Assembly: GCA_964518335.1 (NCBI GenBank)
Contig: CAZFDT010000011.1
Coordinates: 1 to 64,000, forward strand
Length of the DNA: 64,000 bases
DNA from: CAZFDT01 sp964518335
GTDB taxonomy: Bacteria; Planctomycetota; Phycisphaerae; Phycisphaerales; Phycisphaeraceae
Direction of reading: 5' to 3'
Under the pieces are notes generated by a model. It did no database searches and was not told where the DNA came from. It was given only the letters and a program-made list of their open reading frames with translations. Shown here piece after piece: positions 29,590 through 38,066 of the stretch. A program made the position numbers and the translations under genes. Each line of letters opens with the position of its first letter. Positions within the stretch are counted from its first letter, which is position 1.

Positions 29590-30210
29590 TCACTGCACGT
29601 TGGTGCGGTCGATGGCCAGCTTCATCATGGTGGGCATGACGTAGTTGGCTCCGCGATAGGCGGTGATCTGGCCGCTGAGAATGAACACGACGCGATCGCC
29701 GCGCTGCTGGACGATGTCCTCCATGCTCTGCAGCATCTGGCAGGGCAGGATGACCAGCGGGGCCTCGGGCGAGTCCTTGTCGTCGGCGTCGAAGACGTAG
29801 AGCATGTGAGCGCCGTCGGGGGAGCGGACGAGCCGGCCGCGGCGAGAGACGATGAACTCGCCCTCGCGTCGTAGCGTGGGCTGCTTGCCGCCGGGGGCGA
29901 TGCCCAGCACGGACGAATCGACCTTGACCGAGGCGGTGGGCGGCTTGCCGCGGCGCGTCGGCTCGTCGCCTGGGCGAACCGTCGGCGCGATGGTGGGCGA
30001 CTGGTGCTGCTGCTGGAGCATCTGCTCCATCACGTCCTCGGCCGGGGGCGGCTCGGCGACCGGGGCGTTGGCCGCGGCGGGCTCAGGCGGCGCCGGCTCC
30101 GTGTCGGCATCGATCACCTCGGGCATCGGAGGCTGCGGGCCAAAGTCGTCCGCCCCACGCACAGACAGGCCGCACATCAGCACCACAACCAGCATCATCC
30201 ATGAACGCAT
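29590..30210 (-). CDS. Secreted hypothetical protein
   Basis: 206 residues with an N-terminal signal peptide (about 1-20, ending near VRGAD). An acidic, proline-rich linker (about 25-85) is followed by a C-terminal domain (about 90-206) with LRREGEFIVSRRGRLVRSPDG and YVFDADD. I recognise no family; the domain resembles small beta-rich periplasmic proteins. An AAGGAG ribosome binding site precedes the ATG. It converges on the glycosyltransferase gene with a 10-base gap. Confidence 0.6.
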   Translation of the reverse strand: MRSWMMLVVVLMCGLSVRGADDFGPQPPMPEVIDADTEPAPPEPAAANAPVAEPPPAEDVMEQMLQQQHQSPTIAPTVRPGDEPTRRGKPPTASVKVDSSVLGIAPGGKQPTLRREGEFIVSRRGRLVRSPDGAHMLYVFDADDKDSPEAPLVILPCQMLQSMEDIVQQRGDRVVFILSGQITAYRGANYVMPTMMKLAIDRTNVQ

Positions 30211-30259
30211 GGCGCGATCTCCTTACGGGTGTCGATCGATCATAGCCGCGGCGACGCCG

Positions 30260-31126
30260 TCACGTGTAGCTGACTTTCAACTCGTTAAGGACGGACTTGC
30301 CGGCCTCGATCGCGATCTGAAAAATGTCGGGGGCGCTCAGACCCTCCAGGCTCTTCATGCCCGAGCCGCTGGCGTGCGTGGCCAGCACGGTCGTGGTGTG
30401 CTTGAGGTGCGGCTCGACGACACAGGGGCCCTGCCAGCCCATGGCCACGGCGTCGGCGAGAATGCGCCGGGCGTCGGTCTCGCCCTGGCCCATGGGCACG
30501 TGCTCGCCGTCTGCGCGGCGGTCCTTGAAGTGGAAGGCGTCGGTCTTGTCGCGGAATCTGCGCCAGCAATCCCAGCCGCTGACGCCCGTGGCCATGTAGT
30601 TGCCGAAGTCGTAGATGAGCTTGAACCGCTTGCCGTCGCGCAGCTCGGCCAACTGCAGCACATCGTCGGCGTGGTCGCCGTAGATGTGGCTTTCGTTCTC
30701 GTGGTAGAGCACCAGGTCGTGCCGGGCCGCCACGTCGCAGAGCTTGCGCAGATTCTCCAGCGCCCGGATCCGCCACTGGTCCTTGGGCAGGTTGGCCTTC
30801 TTGTTGTAGTAACTGAAGATCCGCACCGCCTTGCAGCCGAAAATGCGGGACAACGCCGCCAGATGCTCGAGCTTGTCGAGGTCGATCTTCACATCATCGG
30901 CGATGTCGATCTTGCCGATCGGCGAGCCGTACATGTGGACCTTGATCCCGGCGGCGGCAAGCTTCTTCTGCGCCGCTTCCGCCTCGTCCAGAGGCAGCAC
31001 CGTGATGTTGTGCTGGCCCACGGTCCGCAGATCGGCGAACTTCAACCCGCCCCGCTTGCACGCGGCAATCTGTTGGTCAATCTCGGGCCCCGCCTCATCG
31101 GTAAACGCACTGAACGTCCAAGGCAT
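30260..31126 (-). CDS. Sugar phosphate isomerase/epimerase (TIM barrel)
   Basis: A 288-residue xylose-isomerase-like TIM barrel (AP endonuclease 2 superfamily). Metal-site residues would lie in LVLYHENESHIYGDHADDV, KLIYDFGNYMA, FHFKDRRADGEHVPMGQG and VVEPHLK, matching the usual E, D/H, H and E strand ends. Members isomerise or epimerise keto-sugars or inositol derivatives; the actual substrate is unknown. The start was set at the ATG with AAAGGA upstream; a TTG six bases earlier is less likely. Confidence 0.82.
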   Translation of the reverse strand: MPWTFSAFTDEAGPEIDQQIAACKRGGLKFADLRTVGQHNITVLPLDEAEAAQKKLAAAGIKVHMYGSPIGKIDIADDVKIDLDKLEHLAALSRIFGCKAVRIFSYYNKKANLPKDQWRIRALENLRKLCDVAARHDLVLYHENESHIYGDHADDVLQLAELRDGKRFKLIYDFGNYMATGVSGWDCWRRFRDKTDAFHFKDRRADGEHVPMGQGETDARRILADAVAMGWQGPCVVEPHLKHTTTVLATHASGSGMKSLEGLSAPDIFQIAIEAGKSVLNELKVSYT

Positions 31127-31150
31127 CGTCAACCAGTCCTTTCATGATCC

Positions 31151-31651
31151 CTACGGGACCACCGGTGCCAGCGACCCGGCAATCGGGTCCTCGCGGCTGG
31201 GGTCAAAGGTCTTCCACACTCGGATGCGATCGACGGCCCACTTGGCCATCGGGTCATAGGTCAGGTACACGGTGATGAACTCGCTGCGGTCCTGGGCGAC
31301 GGGACGGATGACGTCCACCTCGCCCGTGGCGGCGCGGATGCGAATCTGCTTGATCGCCAGGACCGGACCCCCGCTGAGCGTGCCGTCCTTGGTGTAGGTG
31401 GCGCTGTCGCTGATGCGCGGCACCACGGCCTCGTAGGTCAGAATGGATGACCCGTCGGGCAGTACGATCTGAAACGGGCCGTCGATTGGACGATCGACGA
31501 GTGCGGCCTTGCCGGCGACGACCTCGATCTCGCGCACCGTCTGCTTGTTGGGGCTGTGGAACGCGATGTCCCCCTTGTGCGGCGGGATGTTGACGTAAGG
31601 CGTGCATCCGACGGCGAGCAGCGCGAGAGCCAGCAACGAGATTCGACGCAT
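31151..31651 (-). CDS. Predicted lipoprotein of unknown function
   Basis: 166 residues with a signal peptide ending in the lipobox LAVGC (Cys16), so it is anchored to a membrane. The mature part reads as a beta-rich domain (PYVNIPPHKGDIAFHSPNKQ, VRIWKTF-like end). No family was recognised. TAGAAT 32 bases before the start is a likely -10. Confidence 0.65.
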   Translation of the reverse strand: MRRISLLALALLAVGCTPYVNIPPHKGDIAFHSPNKQTVREIEVVAGKAALVDRPIDGPFQIVLPDGSSILTYEAVVPRISDSATYTKDGTLSGGPVLAIKQIRIRAATGEVDVIRPVAQDRSEFITVYLTYDPMAKWAVDRIRVWKTFDPSREDPIAGSLAPVVP

Positions 31652-31759
31652 GGGATACCCCTGTCTGGTGTGACGGGGGGCATTCTAGCAAAACGAGGCT
31701 GTCACGCCGGACCTGAGGCCTCGAAGGTTCGGATTGGGATGTATGCCTCTCAACACAAT

Positions 31760-31787
31760 CCGGAGCTTCGCAAAGCCTCAGCTCCGG
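31760..31787 (-). terminator. Hairpin after glmS, possible terminator
   Basis: A perfect 8-base stem CCGGAGCT/AGCTCCGG with a 12-base loop begins 12 bases past the glmS stop. Only short T-runs follow on that strand, so it may be a weak terminator or an mRNA-end hairpin. Confidence 0.4.
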
Positions 31788-31798
31788 CGTGGAGGCCG

Positions 31799-33685
<1,887 letters not shown>

Positions 33686-33758
33686 AAGCGCTCTCTCGCA
33701 AGTGAATGGGTATAACGCCAACATCGGCCAACGGCGCATCCGGCTTTGCGCGTGGCGA

Positions 33759-34676
33759 TTATAGGACGAGTTTCATCTCCCAATCCTCAGGTCCCGGCAG
33801 CGCCAGCGCCTTGCGTTCGCGACGGGCTACCCGCCCATTGCACCGCGGCAGGTGATGCACCAGCCCCAGCGCCTCGCGCGGGTCGTCGGGCAGATCGATC
33901 TGCCAGAAACCTTGCCCCAGGGGATAGACCGCGCTGGTCAAGCACGGGGCGCCGGCATTGATGTGCGTGAGCCCGCGGTGCCGACCGTTCGTCGGCGCCC
34001 AGGCCCATGGCCGGTGGATGTGGCCGTGCAGATACACCACCCTTGCAGGGCATCGCCGCAGCAGCTTCGCCAGGGCGCGGGCATCGGCCAGACGATGGTC
34101 GTAGGTCAGCGGCAGCGCATCAGGCGGCGCGACGATCGGGTAGTGGCACATCACGATCAGGCCGTCGTCCGGCGTGAGCCTTGCGAGCTTGGCGGACGCG
34201 GCGTTGAGCTGGGCCTCACCCAGGGCGCCCCGGGCCATGAACACGCGTGGCTGGGCGCCGTCCAACGCCAGCACATGCCAGCGACCGCCCACGTTCTCAA
34301 AGTGCGGAAACTCCTGCGGCAGAAGGTGCTCCAACAGGCGCTCAATCCGCCTGCTCCGCTTGGATGAAAATGTGTAGCGGTCGTGATTGCCGGGGACCAG
34401 CAGCGTGTTGAACCGATCCGACAGGGGTTTGAGAAACGTCGCCACGTCGTGGAACTCGTCGTCGAGCGAGGTGGTCGTCACGTCGCCGGTGAGCAGCACG
34501 TGGTCGGGATTGATGGCGGTGACGCGGTCGATGAGGGGCGAGAGCACGCCGTGATTGAACCGATGGCGGCGATTGAGCCAGAGGTTGGTGTGCCCGAGAA
34601 ACCGCTTGCCCACGAGCTGTCGCCAGTGGATATCGAGCCGGTAGTGGTGGATGTCCCCGATCAGCGCCAGGCGCAT
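33759..34676 (-). CDS. Calcineurin-like metallophosphoesterase
   Basis: A 305-residue cytoplasmic phosphoesterase. The five metal-site motifs are visible in order: GDIHH (Asp8, His10), LLTGDVT, PGNHDR, VMCHYP and HGHIHRP. The substrate is unknown. TAAAAT and GAAAGGAC upstream give a plausible -10 and ribosome binding site. It sits between glmS and dus on the same strand with 70-base gaps. Confidence 0.88.
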   Translation of the reverse strand: MRLALIGDIHHYRLDIHWRQLVGKRFLGHTNLWLNRRHRFNHGVLSPLIDRVTAINPDHVLLTGDVTTTSLDDEFHDVATFLKPLSDRFNTLLVPGNHDRYTFSSKRSRRIERLLEHLLPQEFPHFENVGGRWHVLALDGAQPRVFMARGALGEAQLNAASAKLARLTPDDGLIVMCHYPIVAPPDALPLTYDHRLADARALAKLLRRCPARVVYLHGHIHRPWAWAPTNGRHRGLTHINAGAPCLTSAVYPLGQGFWQIDLPDDPREALGLVHHLPRCNGRVARRERKALALPGPEDWEMKLVL

Positions 34677-34746
34677 CGTCGAGCGTCCTTTCTCAAGCGT
34701 GCGGCATTTTACACCGGCGCCCGGTCCACACCATGCCAGTACGCCG

Positions 34747-35820
34747 TCACACCGCCACCGGTTCGCCGATGTAGTGCTCGCCGAGCACGCGGCGCCAGTC
34801 GGCGACGGTGTGGACGGCGATAAACGCCCGTTTGACCGCGTCGGGGTCGGGGTGGTGCTGGGCGAACTTGATGCCGAACTTGCGCATCATCTGCCCGGCG
34901 CGCTTCTCCCCGTGAAGGGCGACGGACAGGTCGAAGTGCTGCAGTAGCACCTCGCGCTGCTCGTCGAGGGTCGGCGGCTTGGGCGGCGCGCCGCGCATCA
35001 GCGCCCGCGCCTGCTCGAAAATCCACGGATTGCCGATGCATCCTCGGGCCACGCTCACGAGCCGCACGCCCGTCTGGTCGATCATGCGGAAGATGTCGGG
35101 CGCGGTCCACACATCGCCGCTGCCGCCGATGAGGAACGGGTGTCGGGGTTCGGGTGTCGGGTGTCGGGAAGATGCAGCATCGGCGACTTTGTCCCGATAC
35201 CCGATACCCGACACCCGACACCCGCCGTACTCCTCCACCAGCCGCCGCAAGAACGCCCACCGGCTGGGGCCGACGTATTTCTGCTCCACCGTTCGCCCAT
35301 GCACCACCGCCACGGCATAGCCCAACGCGATCACCTGCTCGAAGATGCGGTGGAAGTTCGCCTCAGCGTCCGCTGTATCGTCACTGCCCCGCCTTAACTT
35401 CACGGTGCAGGGCACGTCCGCGGGGACCGCCTGACGCACGGCATCGAGAATGGCGATGGCTTCGTCAGGCTGCGACATGAGGTGCCCCCCGCGGCAGCGC
35501 TTGCGTATTTTTTTGACCGGACAGGCCAGGTTCACGTCGATCACGTCGTAGCCCAGCCCCACCAGCACCTTGGCCGCCGCCGCCATGTCGCGGGGAAACG
35601 ACCCCATGAGCTGGCCGGCGATCGGGTGGTCGGCGTCGTCGAGTTCGGCCGCCGCCAGCCCTCGGCCGCCGTTGAGCAGGAACAGGTCGAGCATCGCCTC
35701 GGTGACGGCATAGGGGGAGCCGTGCCGCCGCGCCACCAGCCGCATCGCCGCGTCGGAGTAGCCCGCCAGGCCCGCCTGAAAGAACGGGGCGTCGAGTTCG
35801 AGTTTGCCGATCCGCACCAT
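34747..35820 (-). CDS. dus: tRNA-dihydrouridine synthase carrying an in-frame repeat
   Basis: A 357-residue FMN enzyme that reduces uridines in tRNA D-loops. Present: APFFQAGLAGYSDAAMR, TEAMLDLFLLN, GQLMGSFPRDMAAAA, VINLACPVKK-like VNLACPVKKIRKR, VKLRRGSDDT, VVHGRT, and FLIGGSGDVWTAPD then VARGCIGNPWIF. Between VVHGRTVEQKYVGPSRW and FLIGGSGDV lie about 30 extra residues (about 199-228) encoded by a palindromic repeat (35137-35224). The start at 35820 is supported by a perfect TATAAT only 7 bases upstream, predicting a leaderless mRNA; a longer upstream frame runs into the divergent gene. Confidence 0.93.
   Translation of the reverse strand: MVRIGKLELDAPFFQAGLAGYSDAAMRLVARRHGSPYAVTEAMLDLFLLNGGRGLAAAELDDADHPIAGQLMGSFPRDMAAAAKVLVGLGYDVIDVNLACPVKKIRKRCRGGHLMSQPDEAIAILDAVRQAVPADVPCTVKLRRGSDDTADAEANFHRIFEQVIALGYAVAVVHGRTVEQKYVGPSRWAFLRRLVEEYGGCRVSGIGYRDKVADAASSRHPTPEPRHPFLIGGSGDVWTAPDIFRMIDQTGVRLVSVARGCIGNPWIFEQARALMRGAPPKPPTLDEQREVLLQHFDLSVALHGEKRAGQMMRKFGIKFAQHHPDPDAVKRAFIAVHTVADWRRVLGEHYIGEPVAV
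35137..35224. repeat. Palindromic repeat inserted in frame in dus
   Basis: 88 bp. The left arm (35137-35168) is CGGG then four heptamers (TGTCGGG, GTTCGGG, TGTCGGG, TGTCGGG). The right arm (35193-35224) is the inverted set with two units changed to TATCGGG. The loop is 24 bases. It adds no stop codon and keeps the dus frame, giving a peptide rich in R, S, P and H. Confidence 0.85.
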
Positions 35821-35826
35821 GATCGG

Positions 35827-35833
35827 CATTATA
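35827..35833. promoter_or_regulatory. Overlapping divergent -10 boxes
   Basis: CATTATA reads TATAAT on the minus strand, 7 bases before the dus ATG, and CATTAT on the plus strand, 7 bases before the lipoprotein ATG. The two starts are only 19 bases apart, so both -35 regions would lie inside the opposite gene. This suggests mutually exclusive, leaderless transcription. Confidence 0.5.
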
Positions 35834-35839
35834 GGGGCC

Positions 35840-36337
35840 ATGCTCACCCGCTTTGGCTGCACCGCGCTGATCTGCCTCGCCTGCGTCCTCGTGCAGGGAG
35901 GCTGCGAAGGCGGGGCGCGCGAAATCGGATCGGCCGTGGGCACCAGTGTCGAGAACACCGCCAGCGTGCTGGCCGATCGCGTCGATCAGGAGCAGATCGA
36001 CGCCCTGCGCAAGATGCCGTATCCCGCGGCCGCCGACGTGGGTGAGGACCTGGACATCGTCATCAGTCGTCGCGGCGGTCGCATCAGCATCACCAATCGC
36101 ACGCCGCGCAGTTACGAGAACGTGCTGCTGTGGCTCAATCGTCAGTACGTCCACCCCGCTGGTCGCATCGCCATCGGACCGGACAACATCCTGCCCCTTC
36201 GTACCTTCATCAACCACTACGGCGAGAGCTTTCCAGTCGGTGGCCTGCTCAGCCCCGACAAGGGATTCCCCGTGGTGCTGGCGGAAATGTACGACCCAGT
36301 GTCGAATAAACGGCACCGACTGACCGTGTGGCAATGA
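35840..36337 (+). CDS. Exported protein, probable lipoprotein
   Basis: 165 residues with an N-terminal hydrophobic signal (about 5-20) ending VQGGC, an imperfect lipobox (Cys22). The remaining domain (about 60-165) is rich in beta strands (DIVISRRGGRISITNRTPRSY, VLLWLNRQYV). No family recognised. The ATG is divergent from dus, with overlapping -10 boxes between them. It is followed by a palindromic repeat 7 bases after the stop. Confidence 0.6.
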   Translation: MLTRFGCTALICLACVLVQGGCEGGAREIGSAVGTSVENTASVLADRVDQEQIDALRKMPYPAAADVGEDLDIVISRRGGRISITNRTPRSYENVLLWLNRQYVHPAGRIAIGPDNILPLRTFINHYGESFPVGGLLSPDKGFPVVLAEMYDPVSNKRHRLTVWQ

Positions 36338-36344
36338 CAAGGCA

Positions 36345-36424
36345 AACGCCACAACACCGCAACGCCACAACGCCGCAAATGTCTTGTCGTCTGCGGCGTT
36401 GCGGCGTTCTGGCGTTGCGGCGTT
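36345..36424. repeat. Palindromic repeat with 8-bp tandem-unit arms
   Basis: 80 bp made of exactly four octamers, a 16-base loop, and four inverted octamers. Left arm 36345-36376: AACGCCAC, AACACCGC, AACGCCAC, AACGCCGC. Right arm 36393-36424: GCGGCGTT, GCGGCGTT, CTGGCGTT, GCGGCGTT. It fills the gap between the lipoprotein stop and the pgi -10 box, which begins at its last base. Confidence 0.85.
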
Positions 36425-36436
36425 AGGATCCCCCCC

Positions 36437-38023
36437 ATGGACCGACTCAAGCTCTGGCAGTGCTTCAACCGTTACCTCTGTCGTTGCAGTGGCACCGGCT
36501 TGGCGCTGGACGTGTCACGGATGGATTTCACCCCGGCGTTTCTGACGAAGATGCAGCCGGCCGCGGACAAGGCCTTCGCCGCCATGGCGGAGCTCGAGGC
36601 CGGCGCCATCGCCAACCCGGACGAGAAGCGCATGGTCGGCCATTACTGGCTGCGCGCCCCCCAACTGGCCCCCAAACCTGAGCTGCATCAACAGATTCAG
36701 CGGACGATCGACGACGTGATCGCTTTCGCCAAGGACGTTCACGCCAAGCGCATCGTCCCGCCGACGAGCAAACGGTTCACCGACCTGCTGCTGGTGGGTA
36801 TCGGCGGATCGGCCCTGGGGCCGCAACTCGTCGCCGACGCCCTGGGCACACGCCGCGACAAGCTCAAACCCCACTTCCTCGACAACACCGACCCCGACGG
36901 CATCGCCCGCGAACTCCACGCGCTGGGCAACCGACTCAAGAGCACGCTGGTGCTGGTCATCTCCAAGTCCGGCGGCACCAAGGAAACCCGCAACGGCATG
37001 GTCGAGGTCCACCACGCCTTCAAAGCCCGCGGACTCGACTTCGCCAAGCAGACCGTCGCCATCACCGGCGAAGGCTCGGCGCTCGACAAGCTCGCCCAGA
37101 AGGAAGGATGGCTCCGCCGCTTCCCCATGTGGGACTGGGTCGGCGGTCGCACGAGCGTCCTGTCGGCGGTCGGTCTGCTCCCGGCGGCGCTGCAGGGCGT
37201 CGATGTCAAGGGCCTCCTGACCGGCGCCGCCAACATGGATCGCCTCACGCGCCGACAGTCCACCAAGACCAACCCCGCCATGCTTCTGGCCCTCATGTGG
37301 CATCACGCCACCGACGGTCGCGGCAGCAAGGATATGGTCATGCTTCCTTACAAAGACCGCCTGCTGCTCATGTCCCGCTATCTGCAGCAGCTCGTCATGG
37401 AGAGCCTGGGCAAGGAGCACGACCTTTCCGGTAACGTCGTCAACCAGGGCATCAGCGTCTATGGCAACAAGGGCTCGACCGATCAGCACGCCTACGTGCA
37501 GCAGCTCCGCGACGGCGTCCACAACTTTTTCATCACCTTCCTCGTGGTCCAACAGGACGCCTTGCGTCCAGCACGAGACGAACGCACCGTCGAGGTCGAG
37601 CCGGGCGTCGGAAGCGGCGACTACTTGAGCGGATTCTGGCAAGGCACACGCGAGGCCCTGGCCGACAAGGGTCGCCAATCCATCACCATCTTCATCGACA
37701 AGCTCGATGCCAAGCGGCTGGGCGCCCTCATCGCCCTGTACGAGCGGGCGGTGGGCTTCTATGCCACGATGGTGAACATCAACGCCTATCACCAGCCCGG
37801 CGTCGAGGCGGGCAAGAAGGCTGCCGAGGCAGTGCTGCAGGTCCAGAGCAAGACCGTGGCGTACCTGCGCAAGCACCCCGACGCCGCCCAAAGCGCCGAA
37901 GACATCGCCGCCGGCATCGGCATGCCCGACCACGCCGAGACGGTGTATCACGTTCTCGAACACCTCGCCGCCAACAAGCGCTTCGTCGTGCGCGACCGCA
38001 AAAACTACCGCTACCGCGCGTAG
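36437..38023 (+). CDS. pgi: Glucose-6-phosphate isomerase
   Basis: A 528-residue isomerase linking glucose-6-phosphate and fructose-6-phosphate. Two SIS domains are seen: [20 protein letters not shown] and [17 protein letters not shown] in the first, and the catalytic-region [38 protein letters not shown] and [15 protein letters not shown] in the second. The C-terminal part (after about 465) adds a segment unlike most Pgi ([20 protein letters not shown]), resembling a small helical or winged-helix domain, as in some long planctomycete and chlamydial forms. TAGGAT lies 7 bases before the ATG, suggesting a leaderless mRNA that begins at the repeat border. Confidence 0.94.
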   Translation: MDRLKLWQCFNRYLCRCSGTGLALDVSRMDFTPAFLTKMQPAADKAFAAMAELEAGAIANPDEKRMVGHYWLRAPQLAPKPELHQQIQRTIDDVIAFAKDVHAKRIVPPTSKRFTDLLLVGIGGSALGPQLVADALGTRRDKLKPHFLDNTDPDGIARELHALGNRLKSTLVLVISKSGGTKETRNGMVEVHHAFKARGLDFAKQTVAITGEGSALDKLAQKEGWLRRFPMWDWVGGRTSVLSAVGLLPAALQGVDVKGLLTGAANMDRLTRRQSTKTNPAMLLALMWHHATDGRGSKDMVMLPYKDRLLLMSRYLQQLVMESLGKEHDLSGNVVNQGISVYGNKGSTDQHAYVQQLRDGVHNFFITFLVVQQDALRPARDERTVEVEPGVGSGDYLSGFWQGTREALADKGRQSITIFIDKLDAKRLGALIALYERAVGFYATMVNINAYHQPGVEAGKKAAEAVLQVQSKTVAYLRKHPDAAQSAEDIAAGIGMPDHAETVYHVLEHLAANKRFVVRDRKNYRYRA

Positions 38024-38066
38024 CCTTCTCGTCAGCCGCTTGCGGCTTAGCGAAACCCACTGACCT

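Noticed and set aside
31686..31798. glmS-type ribozyme or riboswitch near glmS
   Set aside because: The glmS ribozyme lies 5' of the gene; this is the 3' side, and nothing resembling it was seen upstream of 33685.
33686..33739. N-terminal extension of GlmS by 18 residues
   Set aside because: GlmS needs Cys as the first residue after Met removal; MCGIV at 33685 is the true start.
35821..35958. N-terminal extension of Dus by 46 residues
   Set aside because: It would be antisense to the lipoprotein signal peptide and bypasses the TATAAT box 7 bases from the chosen ATG.
36345..36424. CRISPR array
   Set aside because: The short units are directly adjacent, without spacers, and are inverted in the second half; no cas genes are in the window.
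38034..38047. Hairpin between pgi and the M16 gene as a terminator
   Set aside because: Only a 5-bp stem with a 4-base loop and no T-run; too weak to claim.
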